From the NCBI GenBank assembly GCA_009103225.1, contig RHPI01001553.1, positions 45,047 through 109,046 of the forward strand: 64,000 bases of DNA, given 5' to 3'. The translations under genes were made by a program, and so were the position numbers. Within the stretch, counting starts at the first letter, position 1; each line of letters opens with the position of its first letter. This DNA is from Chlorokybus atmophyticus (taxonomy: Eukaryota; Streptophyta; Chlorokybophyceae; Chlorokybales; Chlorokybaceae). The notes beneath the pieces were generated by a model. It saw nothing but the letters and a program-made list of their open reading frames with translations, was not told the origin of the DNA and did no database searches. This document shows positions 46,995 through 56,577 of the stretch, in pieces.

Positions 46995-47790
46995 ATGACA
47001 AAGATGGAGGCGACCTATGACAAGGGGCAGATTGCAAAGCTGGACACCGACAACTACAACACATGGTGCGTGGAGATGAAGGCCTTATTCATCCACAAGA
47101 AGGTGTGAAAGTACGTTATTTCAAAGGCACCACCACCAACACCAAGAGCGAACACTGTGTAGTTAGAGCATTCAACAGAAGCACACTCTTTGCTTGCGTT
47201 GAACAGCAAACCACATCACTTTCCCATGCTCACTGCATGTGAAGATGGTAGACAAGCTTGGGAAAAGCTATTAGCCGTTTTCAGAGCCAAGAACAATGCC
47301 AGACAGTTGCATCTGCGCAAGCAGCTCAGCGCACTCAGAAAAGGAGGCAGCAGAACCTATCACGAAGCTTGTTGCACGCGCAACAGAGCTATGGGCAGAC
47401 CTCATTAATGTCGGCCACAACATGGGGGAGACGGAGGTAGTGCTGGCCATTGTTGCAGGGCAACCAGCAGAGTACGAGGTCGTCGCAACACTGCTGGAGA
47501 CATCGTCAGCGGAGCTGACGCTGGACGATGTACTGTCGAAGCTGCTCACCGTGAAGCAGAGGGTTGTGAAGAAGGACGAGCAAGCTGATGCCGTGGCCTT
47601 CTACACCAACAAGCACGGGAAGAAGAGCAACCATGAAGAAAAGAATAAGGGCAACAAGCCGGGCAATCCTCGTCACAAAGACCTCACATGCCATTGGTGT
47701 GGTTGGAAGGGGCACATTGTGAAGGACTGCAGGAAGAAACAACAGGGGCAACCTAGAGCAAGCACCAGCAACAGCGGCAACGAGCACCAA
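46995..47790 (+). pseudogene. gag: Copia A gag, disrupted
   Basis: It starts MTKMEATYDKGQIAKLDTDN, followed by NTWCVEMKALFIHKKV and TGA (47106). A second frame holds FPMLTACEDGRQAWEKLLAV and NNARQLHLRKQLSALRKGG, a third (from about 47296) ITKLVARATELWADLINVGH, AELTLDDVLSKLLTVKQRVV and the CCHC knuckle CHWCGWKGHIVKDC (about 47690-47731). Content and order fit copia-type Gag (UBN2 family). At least one nonsense codon and two frame changes make it non-functional. Confidence 0.85.
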
Positions 47791-50700
47791 CACAAGGAGA
47801 AACATGTCGTCTTCACTGCATCCAGTTCGAGGGCGGGCACAGCTTTTTGGGTGGTGGACTTTAGCTGCGATCGTCATCTCACCCCCAACAAGGAGCTGAT
47901 GGAGGGCTACAGGAAGCTGACGTCACCAGTGAAAGTGGCAGGCTTTGGTGGCGAAATACTGGTGGCTGAGGGAGTTGGCAATGTACGACTCCAGTGCAAG
48001 GTTGGTAACACACTACGCGAGGTGTTGTTATGCAACGTTCTGCATGTGCCAAAGGCTGTTGCAAGTCTGTTCTCTGAAAGAATTGCTGAGGGCTTGGGAG
48101 CAAAGATAGTGTTCCGGAAGGGTGACTGCACAGTTTTCCTTGATGGGGTCGTGCACATGGTTGGAATCGCTGATCCGAGAGGGCTTCACCACGCGGAGCA
48201 GCACCCTCAGAACATTGACATTCAAGCCATGATGGTGAAGGACAAGGAGTCGCTAACATTGTGGCATTGATGGTTCGGGCATCTCAGCTACGTCAACCTC
48301 GCTCGCCTTGTCGCTGAGAAGATGGTCAAGGGCATCCATCTCAGCACAGAAGAACTCAAGAATGCATCAGGTGCACTTTGTGAACCATGCTTGCTTGCAA
48401 AGCAGCATGCTACGCCATTCGCATCATCCTCATCTAGCAGCCAGCATCCTTGCGAGCTTGTGCACATGGGTCTGCTGTGGCAGGGTCTGTGGCCCTATGC
48501 GCATTGTGGCAAAGGGAGGGGTCATGTACTTTGCTACATTCCTCGACGACTACAGCAAGCTATCCGTCATCTTTCCGCTGACACGGAAGGCAGAAATTGC
48601 TGCAGCTGTGCGCACAATTGAGACCTAGTTGGAGACCCATGCTGGCAACAAGATGAAGGCAATGTGGAGTGATCGAGGAGGGGAGTACATCAACAAGAAG
48701 TTGAAGGAGTTCTTCGCTAGCAAGGGCATGCGCCACGAGACAACGGCACCCTACACCCCGTAGCAGAATGGAGCTGCTGAACGCCTCAACAGAACACTCT
48801 TGGAGCGTGTTCGAGCCATGCTCAATGACACAAAGATGGAAGACAGTATGTGGCAGGAGGCGGTATTCACTGCCAACTACATCCGCAACAGATCCCCAGT
48901 GAGCTCAGAGCAGAAGACTCCGTGGGAGCACTTCTTATGGAGCCGCACCAGATGTGAGTGGTATGCGTGTGTTTGGATGCACGGCATATGCACTAGTGCC
49001 TACACAGCTCAGGCACAAGCTAAAGCCGGTCAGCAAGAAGGGCATCTTCGTTGGCTATGAACCGGGTTCCAAGGCTTACAGGATCTTGCTCGAGAACACT
49101 CAGAAGATCATCGTCAGCAGAGAGGTGGTTTTCCACAAGGGATTGTCACAACCAGAAGCACGCTTCTTTCCTAAAGATGAAGCACGGCCAAAGGAGCATC
49201 CTGAGACAGTGGAGGCTACAGGCAAGGCCATCATCAACAATCAGGGTGAGCGGGACTCGGCTGCAGCAGGCCAAGAGCAGCCGCACCTGCAGCAGGAGCA
49301 CGCAGCTCGGAGATACCCAGCGAGGGAGAGAAAGGCACCTGACTTCTTACACAAGGCACACGTCGCCAATGTGCACAATGAGGAGCCAAGCACCTACGAG
49401 GAGGCATTGTTAGCACCAGATGCGGAGCAATGGCAGCGTGCTATGGACAAGGAGATTGTGTCACTCCATGCCAACAACACTTGGTCACTGGAGCAGTTAC
49501 CGCAAGGAGTGGAGACCATTCCAGTGAAATGGGTCTTCAAGGTGAAGCGTGATGGTCAGGGCAACATTGAGCGCTACAAGGCAAGACTGGTGGCAAAGGG
49601 ATTTTGCAGCAGGAAGGTGTGGACTTCAACGAAGTGTTTGCACCTGCAAGTAAGCATACCACCTTCCGTGCACTGCTAGCTGTGGTTGCTGCTGAGGACT
49701 TAAAGCTGCATCACCTCAACGTGAAGACTGCCTTCCTTTACGAAGAGCTGGAGGAGGAGATCTTTATCGAGCAACCACCTGGATATGAAGAGGGGGAGTG
49801 AGGCACAGCGTGCAAGCTGATCAAGGCACTTTACGGGCTGCGACGGGCACCGCGTATGTGGCACATGAAGCTCACCAAGAAGATAGAGGCACTTGGCTTC
49901 ACCGCATCCTCTGCAGACCCTTGGCTCTTCTTTCATGTAGACAACAAGGTCTGGCTGCTCGTGTATGTGGATGATATTCTCATCACCGCCAGGCAGGTGC
50001 ACCACCTGCAGGAGACGAAACTTGCAATACAACAAGCATTCTCAATTCGTGATCTTGAAGAGGCCAAGTGGTTCCTTGGCATGGTGATTGAGCGCGACAG
50101 GGCTGCTCGCACAATCAAGATCAGTCAGAAGCAGATGGTGAGAAGACTCGTCACCAAGTTCGGGCTCACTGATGCAAAGACCAAGACCACACCGCTGGCA
50201 CTTGGCACTGCCCTCATAAAGGCAAAGGATGAGGAGGTACTCGACAAGGCTCAGTATCCATATGGTGAGATGGTAGGCAGCATGCTCTATCTGGCAGTGT
50301 GCACACGTCCCGATGTTGCACATGCTGTGGGAGTACTTGCTCGCTACATGTCTGCACCGAGCATGGAGGTCTGGAAAGCAGCAAAGGGAGTACTACGCTA
50401 TATTTCTGGGAGCGCAACAATTGGCATCAAGTTTAGGAGCGGGAGCACTGAATTGGAGGGCTACTGCGACTCAAAATTTGCTGGTGACCTTGACGGCAGG
50501 AGGTCCACTACTGGCCATGTTTTCAAGTTGAACGGAGGCGTGGTGAGCTGAAACAGCAGGCTGCAGCCAACAACAGCAGCATCTACATCAGAGGCTGAAT
50601 ACATGGCAGCGGCAGCAGCAGTGAAGGAGGCACTCTAGCTTCGTAAGCTCATGGCAGATTTGGAGCACCCCATAGCGTGCATTGTCATCAACTGTGACAA

Positions 50701-50872
50701 CCAAGGAGCCATCAAGTTGTTGAAGCACCCTATCGCCTCGGCAAGGACGAAGCACATTGGTGTCATGCATCACTTTGTGCGTGACAGAGTCACAAGGAAG
50801 GAGGTGGAGTTCCAGTACTGCAACACCGAGGGCATGCTGGCGGACTTCATGACAAAGCCATTGTCACCGCTC
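47791..50872 (+). pseudogene. pol: Copia A pol (protease, integrase, RT, RNase H), decayed
   Basis: Domains in copia order: protease remnant, where the usual DSG is DFS (FWVVDFSCDRHLTPNKEL); pre-integrase zinc region (LWH*WFGHLSYVNLARL, CEPCLLAKQHATPF); integrase core (YFATFLDDYSKLSVIFPL, SDRGGEYINKKLKEFF, QNGAAERLNRTLLERV); RT (WVFKVKRDGQGNIERYKARL, VKTAFLYEELEEE, LVYVDDILITARQ); RNase H (GYCDSKFAGDLDGRRSTTG, SEAEYMAAAAAVKEAL). Lesions: TGA 48268, a frame-changing insertion near 48470, TAG 48626, TAG 48761, frame change near 48950, frame loss near 49605, TGA 49799, TGA after VVS near 50549, TAG at a Trp codon near 50636. Most also occur in copy B. The last codons (LKF...) resume at 51330 after the solo LTR. 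Confidence 0.92.
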
Positions 50873-51329
50873 TGTTGAAGGTATTACATGGGTGATGCTT
50901 GTATCCGGTCAGCTTGCCCTTCATACAGGAGTCGAGGGTCGAAGGTACCAGGAAGAAGCGCGTGGGCTCCAGACTTAGCAAGATGGTCGAATCATGACGG
51001 ACTCCGGACCAGGCTGCTTGGTAGAGCCTTGGGAGCAATCGCGTAGCTTCGTGGATACGTAAGCTTAGCAGGCGTGGCTTAGCTTGTTGGAAAGCTCTGA
51101 TTGTAAGTTAGACAGCGTAGCTTACAAAACAGCAATCGGCTGAGTATAGCGCACGCGGTGCTTGCCAATGTAGACGTGTGTAGAGACTAGCGGGGTATAA
51201 AGCCCAAACTTGTTGCAATGAAGATAAGAGGTCACGATGTAGCATGTGTGCAGATGCTATGGCGGCAGTAGCAGTCATGCTTTTGTGTTGATGTTGTTGG
51301 CGTGTCACTTGCACGTGTGTATGTGAACA
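50873..51329 (+). mobile_element. Solo LTR (copia family) inserted in copia A pol, TSD CGCTC
   Basis: The 457-bp insertion starts TGTTGAAGG and ends GTGAACA. It is flanked by CGCTC at 50868-50872 and 51330-51334. Removing it and one CGCTC restores the sequence seen uninterrupted in copy B (CACAGCTCAAGTTC...). TATA-like TATAAAG at 51196-51202. It is related to, but clearly diverged from, the LTRs of copia A and of element C. A solo LTR arises by recombination between the two LTRs of a once full-length insertion. Confidence 0.93.
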
Positions 51330-51418
51330 CGCTCAAGTTCTAGACTTGTTGCGCAGGACTTGGCATCTGTGTTTGACTACAGGAGCAAGCGTTGGAGGTC
51401 AAGCTGCTCGCGTGAGAG

Positions 51419-51546
51419 TGTTGAGAGTCATTCCTAAATAGGATTAGCATCGACCCTCCACACAGGAGTAGAAGGTCGTAAGGACGAGCACTAGGTCCGG
51501 ATTCAGCAAGATGGCGTCGTTGGACCAGACTCCGGACTCCAGACTG
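51419..51546 (+). repeat. Copia A 3' LTR, first 128 bp
   Basis: TGTTGAGAGTC... matches 46455-46582 and stops at CTCCAGACTG, where element D begins. The remainder resumes at 56361. Confidence 0.92.
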
Positions 51547-52386
51547 CTGTCATGCGCGAGCATGTAGTGACATTTGCATGGTGCCCTCGGGGCTGGCGGC
51601 ATGGATGGACCTTGGGATTTCGGCTCTCGTAGCCATTCTACAGGGTTTATGTGTTGGGTTTTGGTTGGGAACTCATGTTTGAGTCCTCATGGACGTGAGG
51701 GAGGTGTGTTCGAGGCGTATCTACAGTTAGATACCAAGCTGACAGCATATTTGAGTCATTATGGTATCCCGCGCAGCTGTCTTGGAGTTGTGACTTTGAG
51801 AAGCCATAACTTACAGTTGGAGTGGCGTTTTAGCCGTGGGTTGGCGTAAAAAGATGCGTCTTGAAGTATACTTGAAGAGGATAGGCTTGAATAAGCCTTT
51901 CCTAACCTTCTACCGTTACTTATCAACGCCATCCTGACTGTTACTATGCTGGTGCAAACTGACAGTTAGGGTAGTTGGAGAGTTGTTTGGGCTTGGGCTC
52001 AACGGTGGTATATAAGGCTTTGCTAGCTTGTTTCCTAGTTTGGTTGGATGCAAGGTGGCCTACTGGAGTGCAAGCAACACCTTTGGGAAGAGGTTCTTGG
52101 CTGAGCGGATGCTTGTGCACATGCTTGCATGTATGGTGTCTGTGCACGTGTCCGTTGCTGTGCATGAAGGGGTGTGTGTCACTGTTGCGACTTTAATGCA
52201 CCGCATGGGCTGCCTTAGCATGTACATTGAGTGAGGATTGAGTTTGGACTATTCTACACGAGTGAACAGCTGATTGCAAGTCAAGTTGTGGTCATCTTGC
52301 CTACCTTTTGCAAGGGGACACGCATCTTTCACTTGCATCCAACCCATCAGCTGAATTTACTCGAGGTAGAAGCAAGTTGCGAGTTC

Positions 52387-54370
52387 ATGCCCACCAGATC
52401 TGGAGAGGACTGGCAGTCACGCCCACCCAATCCGCCCTCGAAGAGAGGAGCGAAAGGAAGGATCACTCCGGTGGAGGAGGGCCTTGCCGAAGGAGTGGAG
52501 TTGTCAAGTGACGAGGAGTCAGACATCGAGGACGTGGGTGGAGAGATGCATAATTTAGCTGCAAGCATGGATAGCACACCGAAGTTTAGTGGGAGGCCTG
52601 GCACGGCGGACCTACGGGACTTCATCGATCGCTTCGACTCCGAGATGGTAAAATGGGAGTACCGGGACAAGTCAGGGTGGGACGAGCACAAATCCTTCAA
52701 GATGTTGCCTCTATACCTTAAGGATGAAGCTCTTGGCACGTGGAGAGAGTTCAAGGAGCAGCTGGAGGTAAGGGAGAGGGCGTTGCGGCTCGGCGCACCG
52801 ACTGCGTTTGAAGCTGAGTGGAAGAAGGAGCAGCCCGTGACTGAGTTCAAGGCGCTCTTGAGGAAGACCTACCCATAATCAACACCCGCCAAGGTTCGTG
52901 AGCTGAGTTTCTTCAAGCGCAATGTCGGGGAGACGGCGAGGATGATGTATACGCGCATGCTCAAGCTCTTGACGAACACGGACTACAAGGTGATGACGGA
53001 TCAGACCGCGGCGGTTGTGTCCCTTCAACAACTAGAGGCGGACTTGAGGCTGAGGTGGAGACCATGTTGACCACTCAGTCCGAGTTCGGCACATACACGC
53101 TTGCAGATGTCTTCAAGGTGGCCGAGACGGCAGAAATTGAGCATGAGTACCTCAAGAACATTGACCGGCTGCGTCGGGGGTTAAAGTTGCTTTAGATTTC
53201 GGAGGAGAAGAGCTCTTCCAAGCCCGCGGCGACATTGGCGGCAAGCAAGGCAGCTGGTGAGAAGCCGAAGGAGTTCAAGCACGCCAACAACGCGGTTGTG
53301 GAAGGTGTGTCGAGTGCCAAATGCTGGTCGTGTGGCGAGCAAGGCCATATTGCAAGGGATTGTGGGACAGGCAAAAAGGTGGTGTGCTCTCTTTGCAAGA
53401 AGGGCGGGCATGTCGATGCCAAGTGTTGGAGTAAGCATCCGGAGCTGCGTCCACAACAAAGAGGGGCAGTCGGAGCTCACTCGAGTGTGAGAGCGGAGCC
53501 ATCAATGTCGGAGGTGACAAAGGCATTGGCGGCAATGCAATCGGAGTATGCATCGTTGAAGAGCATGCTCGAGCGAGGGAAATGGCCCGAGAAAGGAGCG
53601 GAGGATAAGCCAAGCAGCTCCGGAGGCTACCTCGCGTATAGTGCGCTTCACGAAGGCACTAAGGTGGCAGCGGTTGCGACGACGAGAGCGTCAGCACGCC
53701 AAAACGCTGCACCAGCTCCCCCGACTAGGATGGTTGAGGAGGAGGCCGCGCCCGTCCGCGAGGAGGGCGTGGATCATGATAGGATGCGTGCACCAGCTGC
53801 ACGCATGCCTATGTCATTCAAGTTGCTGCCAACAACCCCGTTGGAGCAAGAGAGTTCGCGCTCGGAGGGTGCGAAAGTGCAGCCGACCGCTACGGCAACG
53901 GCGCAACATGATGTCGGCGCCGGTGGCGGTGGTGAGCATAAGAGAGTGGAGCATAAGAGAGTGGAGCATAAGAGAGTGGCAAGATGCTTTCCCAACAGCC
54001 CGCAGCTCAAGCCAATGAAGAAAACTTGGGGTTGACGGCGCCGTTGGAGAGCGTTGCGGCGGAGCTGGTCGGGCAGCCGCTTGTTCGCTTGAAGGACCTT
54101 GGAGTCAGCAAGGAACACGTGGTGGAGCTGTTGCAAAGTGCTCTAGACACCACAAAGACTGCCTCGACAAAGTCTCATGATCATGTGAGCAAGTCTCATA
54201 ATGATATGGTGGCGCAAACAGGCCATATGCCTGCGCGCACGGAGCTGGCGGCGTCGGAGGGGTCGGCGTCGGCGTCGAGTTCTCTCACTCAGCTTGGAGA
54301 CAAGCTAGAGGAAGGTGTGGGGAGTGTAGGAGGGATGTTGGCACACTTCCCGCCACCCGGCCGGCCTTGA
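52387..54370 (+). pseudogene. gag: Element D gag with two zinc knuckles
   Basis: ATG 52387 opens MPTRSGEDWQSRPP, an acidic segment (VELSSDEESDIEDVGGEMHN) and the Gag core (FSGRPGTADLRDFIDRFDSE, LPLYLKDEALGTWREFKEQL). TAA at 52876-52878 falls in RKTYP*STPAKV, and the same frame continues with VRELSFFKRNVGETARMMYT. A frame change near 53045 leads to TYTLADVFKVAETAEIEHEY, then TAG (about 53193) and two CCHC knuckles, CWSCGEQGHIARDC (about 53322-53363) and CSLCKKGGHVDAKC (about 53388-53429). A 15-bp coding repeat (EHKRV x3, about 53935-53980) precedes another frame change into LTAPLESVAAELVG... and TGA at 54368. Tandem knuckles are unusual compared with the single knuckle of the other elements here. 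Confidence 0.82.
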
Positions 54371-54380
54371 GAGAGAGAAG

Positions 54381-55082
54381 ATGTCGCCAAATGTGGCGAT
54401 GGATAGACAACCGAGGGGGGCACATCAGCCTAGATGCCTAGTGCCGGTTGTCTTGGTGGATACAGGTGCCCAACTTGTTATTTTGGGTGCTAGAGCTGTC
54501 AAAGGGATGGGACTCAGCCCCAAGGAGTGGGAGCCATGCCCGGTCATGATTAATACCTCGGCGGGAACCGTAGAGGCCGTGTGCGGCATAACGGTGCAGC
54601 CGGTGGACATATGCTTGATTGCGTTGGGAGGTGCTACCACGACCTTCAAGGTTCGATGCCTCATCACGGATGCGAAGAGGTATGATGTGCTGCTCGAACA
54701 AGACTTCTTGTTCCCCGTCGGCGGCGGCGTTGACAATTGGATCGAACAAGGGCTCTTTCGGCCGCGTTGGCGTGTGGGAGGAGGTGAGAAGGCCTATTTT
54801 CCGTTGAGCATCACGCAAGGGGGTGTTGAGAGGTCTCCAACATCCGCAGCTGCTGTCTGGGCGTGCTTGAGTCGCCGTTCAGTCAAGGAATGGCTTGGTG
54901 ACAGCACCGACATATACTATGACCATGTGGAGGAGGGGGAGAGTGTCTCCCCGCACATGGAGGAGGGGAGACCTCCGGAGCTGGTCTATACGGCTCAAAC
55001 TCAGTCGCAAGAGCTGCAAATGGCTGCACAACACCGTGCTCAGCGGCAACAAGAGGCTCGAGACAAGGTTAGCCAAGCATGA
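54381..55082 (+). CDS. Element D aspartic protease (retropepsin-like)
   Basis: The frame contains VVLVDTGAQLVILGARAV (catalytic Asp in DTGA, about residues 26-36) and the flap-to-core region ending in KRYDVLLEQDFLFPVGGG, typical for retrotransposon pepsins (the usual ILG.DFL element). The rest (SRRSVKEWLGDSTDIYYDHV, then a Gln-rich end) is not conserved. It ends at TGA 55080-55082, immediately followed by ATGA overlap and the methyltransferase start in the same frame, so protease and methyltransferase may once have been one polyprotein. Confidence 0.8.
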   Translation: MSPNVAMDRQPRGAHQPRCLVPVVLVDTGAQLVILGARAVKGMGLSPKEWEPCPVMINTSAGTVEAVCGITVQPVDICLIALGGATTTFKVRCLITDAKRYDVLLEQDFLFPVGGGVDNWIEQGLFRPRWRVGGGEKAYFPLSITQGGVERSPTSAAAVWACLSRRSVKEWLGDSTDIYYDHVEEGESVSPHMEEGRPPELVYTAQTQSQELQMAAQHRAQRQQEARDKVSQA

Positions 55083-56377
55083 ATGAAGGATGTGATGGCA
55101 TTGGAGCCGCCGTTGCTGCCCGAGGGTGTGAGAGCTGTTCATCCGCCTATCAACTACAACACCATCGAGTGGAAGGTGCCCGAGGATGGTGTCGTGATGG
55201 TGGAGCTGTTTGGTGAAATTGTGGGCTTGCGGCCGCGTTGATTGCCGGCATCAAGGTGCGGCGCTACGTCTATGTGAACCCTTCGCCAACGGCACAACAA
55301 GGTGCACAACATCATGTGAGGATTTTGTTGAAGAAGTATCTGGATCTGCTACATAAGGGTGCGGTGAAGGGTTTTCAAAACACATGGCCGCAAGACATTT
55401 GCTTGGTGGGGCCACATCATCTCGTGGCAATCGGCCATGTGGATTTGCTTGTAGCGGGGTGGGAATGCCAAGGGCATTCACGGGCTGGTCATGGCAAGGG
55501 ATTGATGGATGCGCGCTCGTCATTGTTTTGGGAGTTGGTGCGCGTCATCAACATGATTCAGCAAGGCCAAGAGCAGCCCATGGCGTACGTCACTGAGAAC
55601 GTACCAGCTGAAGACGACAAGCGCAAGCGCGTGCGAGAGGACTATCAGCTGGTGAGACATGTGCTAGGTCATGAGCTGGTCATGGATGCCGCACGTCATG
55701 GTTCGCGCGCGCATCGGCTGCGTGTGAAGTGGACAAACCTCGCGTCGGTTGAGTTGCTTCGCACGGTGCAGCAAGAGTACTCTAGACCGCAAGGTTTGAC
55801 AGTCAACCAAGTGCTGGAGCATGGGCGCACAGCACAACAGGTCAACAAGGCTGATCGGCCGCCTCAAGAGGTGGTGAACCAGGTTGGGCACGACATGGCG
55901 GCCTTGCCGACATTGGTAACATACCCAGGCTCTTATGCATTCCGCAAGGGAGGGCCAGGGCTGGTGTGGGACTCACGAAAAAGCAGGTTGAAAGAGCCAA
56001 CAGCTGGTGAGCGCGAGCGTGCGATGGGGTTCTTGTCCGGTGCAACAGCGGCGCCAGGACTGAGTGAACAACAGCGCCGAGTGCTGCTAGGACAAGACAT
56101 GGACCAGAATAGCATGGTGTGGCTTATGGTTGTTTGCTTGGCGGCACAATTGGTGGCAAGCATCATGCCGATGCAACAGCAAGCGCGTCAAGAGCCTGCG
56201 CCTCTGTCGAGGGGGTGGGAGCATGATGTACAGCATGAGGAGAGTAAGGGGGTGTCTTTTTCGCCTGTGACAGCTGCAAGTGGCAAGAAAGCGGCTGTGG
56301 ATGGTGCCTTGAAGCAGGAGAAGGCCACCGACCAGACCATGGAGTGGTGTATAGGCGAGAAAGACAACGCAGCTTAG
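55083..56377 (+). pseudogene. C5 cytosine-specific DNA methyltransferase domain carried by retrotransposon D (one frameshift)
   Basis: The first frame (55083-55241) gives MKDVMALEPPLLPEG and motif I-like VVMVELFGEIVGL. A single missing base near 55225-55235 breaks it, and the second frame (from 55238) continues IAGIKVRRYVYVNPSPTA, then HVDLLVAGWECQGHSRAGHG with the catalytic Cys (55466-55468) in an ECQ variant of the canonical PCQ motif IV. Motif VI ENV follows (YVTENVPAEDDKR), then motif VIII-like HRLRVKWTNL, and motifs IX-X (EPTAGERERAMGFLSGAT, RRVLLGQDMDQNSMVWLM). This is the full order of a DNMT3-like C5 methyltransferase (about 330 aa), which transfers a methyl group from S-adenosylmethionine to cytosine in DNA. 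The frame runs through the junction at 56361 and stops in copia LTR sequence. Apart from the one frameshift all motifs are intact. Confidence 0.85.
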
Positions 56378-56572
56378 AGCGCATCAAAAGGCTGAGTATA
56401 GCTTACGCAGTGCTTGCAAACGTAGACGTGCGTGTAACTGGATGGTATAAGAACCAGCGGACAACTTGTAATAGATGAATGTGATGTGACTTGTGTATGC
56501 TCTGGTGGTGGTAGCTTTGTCTTCGTGTGCCCATGCTTGCCTCAACTACATGTGCATGCTAGTCCTTCAACA
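56361..56572 (+). repeat. Copia A 3' LTR, last part
   Basis: It matches 46678-46879 from AAGACAACGCAGC to CCTTCAACA and is followed by the target duplication CGGAG (56573-56577). About 95 bp between the two 3' LTR pieces are missing. Confidence 0.92.
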
Positions 56573-56577
56573 CGGAG

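Larger units (their letters stand above)
51548..56360 (+). mobile_element. Element D: retrotransposon with Gag, protease and cytosine DNA methyltransferase, 3'-truncated
   Basis: Inserted in the copia A 3' LTR. Its left end starts TGTCATGCGCGAG (TG, as in LTRs) and contains a TATATAA box (52009-52015), consistent with a 5' LTR promoter; a PBS was not recognised, so the inner LTR edge is undefined. Coding order: Gag (52387-54370), aspartic protease (54381-55082), C5 cytosine methyltransferase (55083-56377). No reverse transcriptase, RNase H, integrase or 3' LTR is seen before the join to the copia LTR at 56361. About 95 bp of that LTR (corresponding to 46583-46677) are missing at the join, so a deletion probably removed D's 3' part. 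The intact element would presumably have RT further downstream. Confidence 0.75.
46455..56572 (+). mobile_element. Copia element A (Ty1/copia), host for nested insertions
   Basis: 5' LTR 46455-46879, primer-binding site, gag-pol remnants 46995-51418, and a split 3' LTR (51419-51546 plus 56361-56572). The flanking target duplication CGGAG is exact (46450-46454, 56573-56577), proving that both outer ends belong to one insertion. Two later insertions lie inside: a solo LTR (50873-51329) and element D (51548-56360). Without them the element is about 4.8 kb, a normal copia length. Confidence 0.92.

Noticed and set aside
52231-52386. Gag of element D starting at 52231
   Set aside because: The upstream part of the frame is not Gag-like; ATG 52387 begins the recognisable protein and lies after the promoter-like region.
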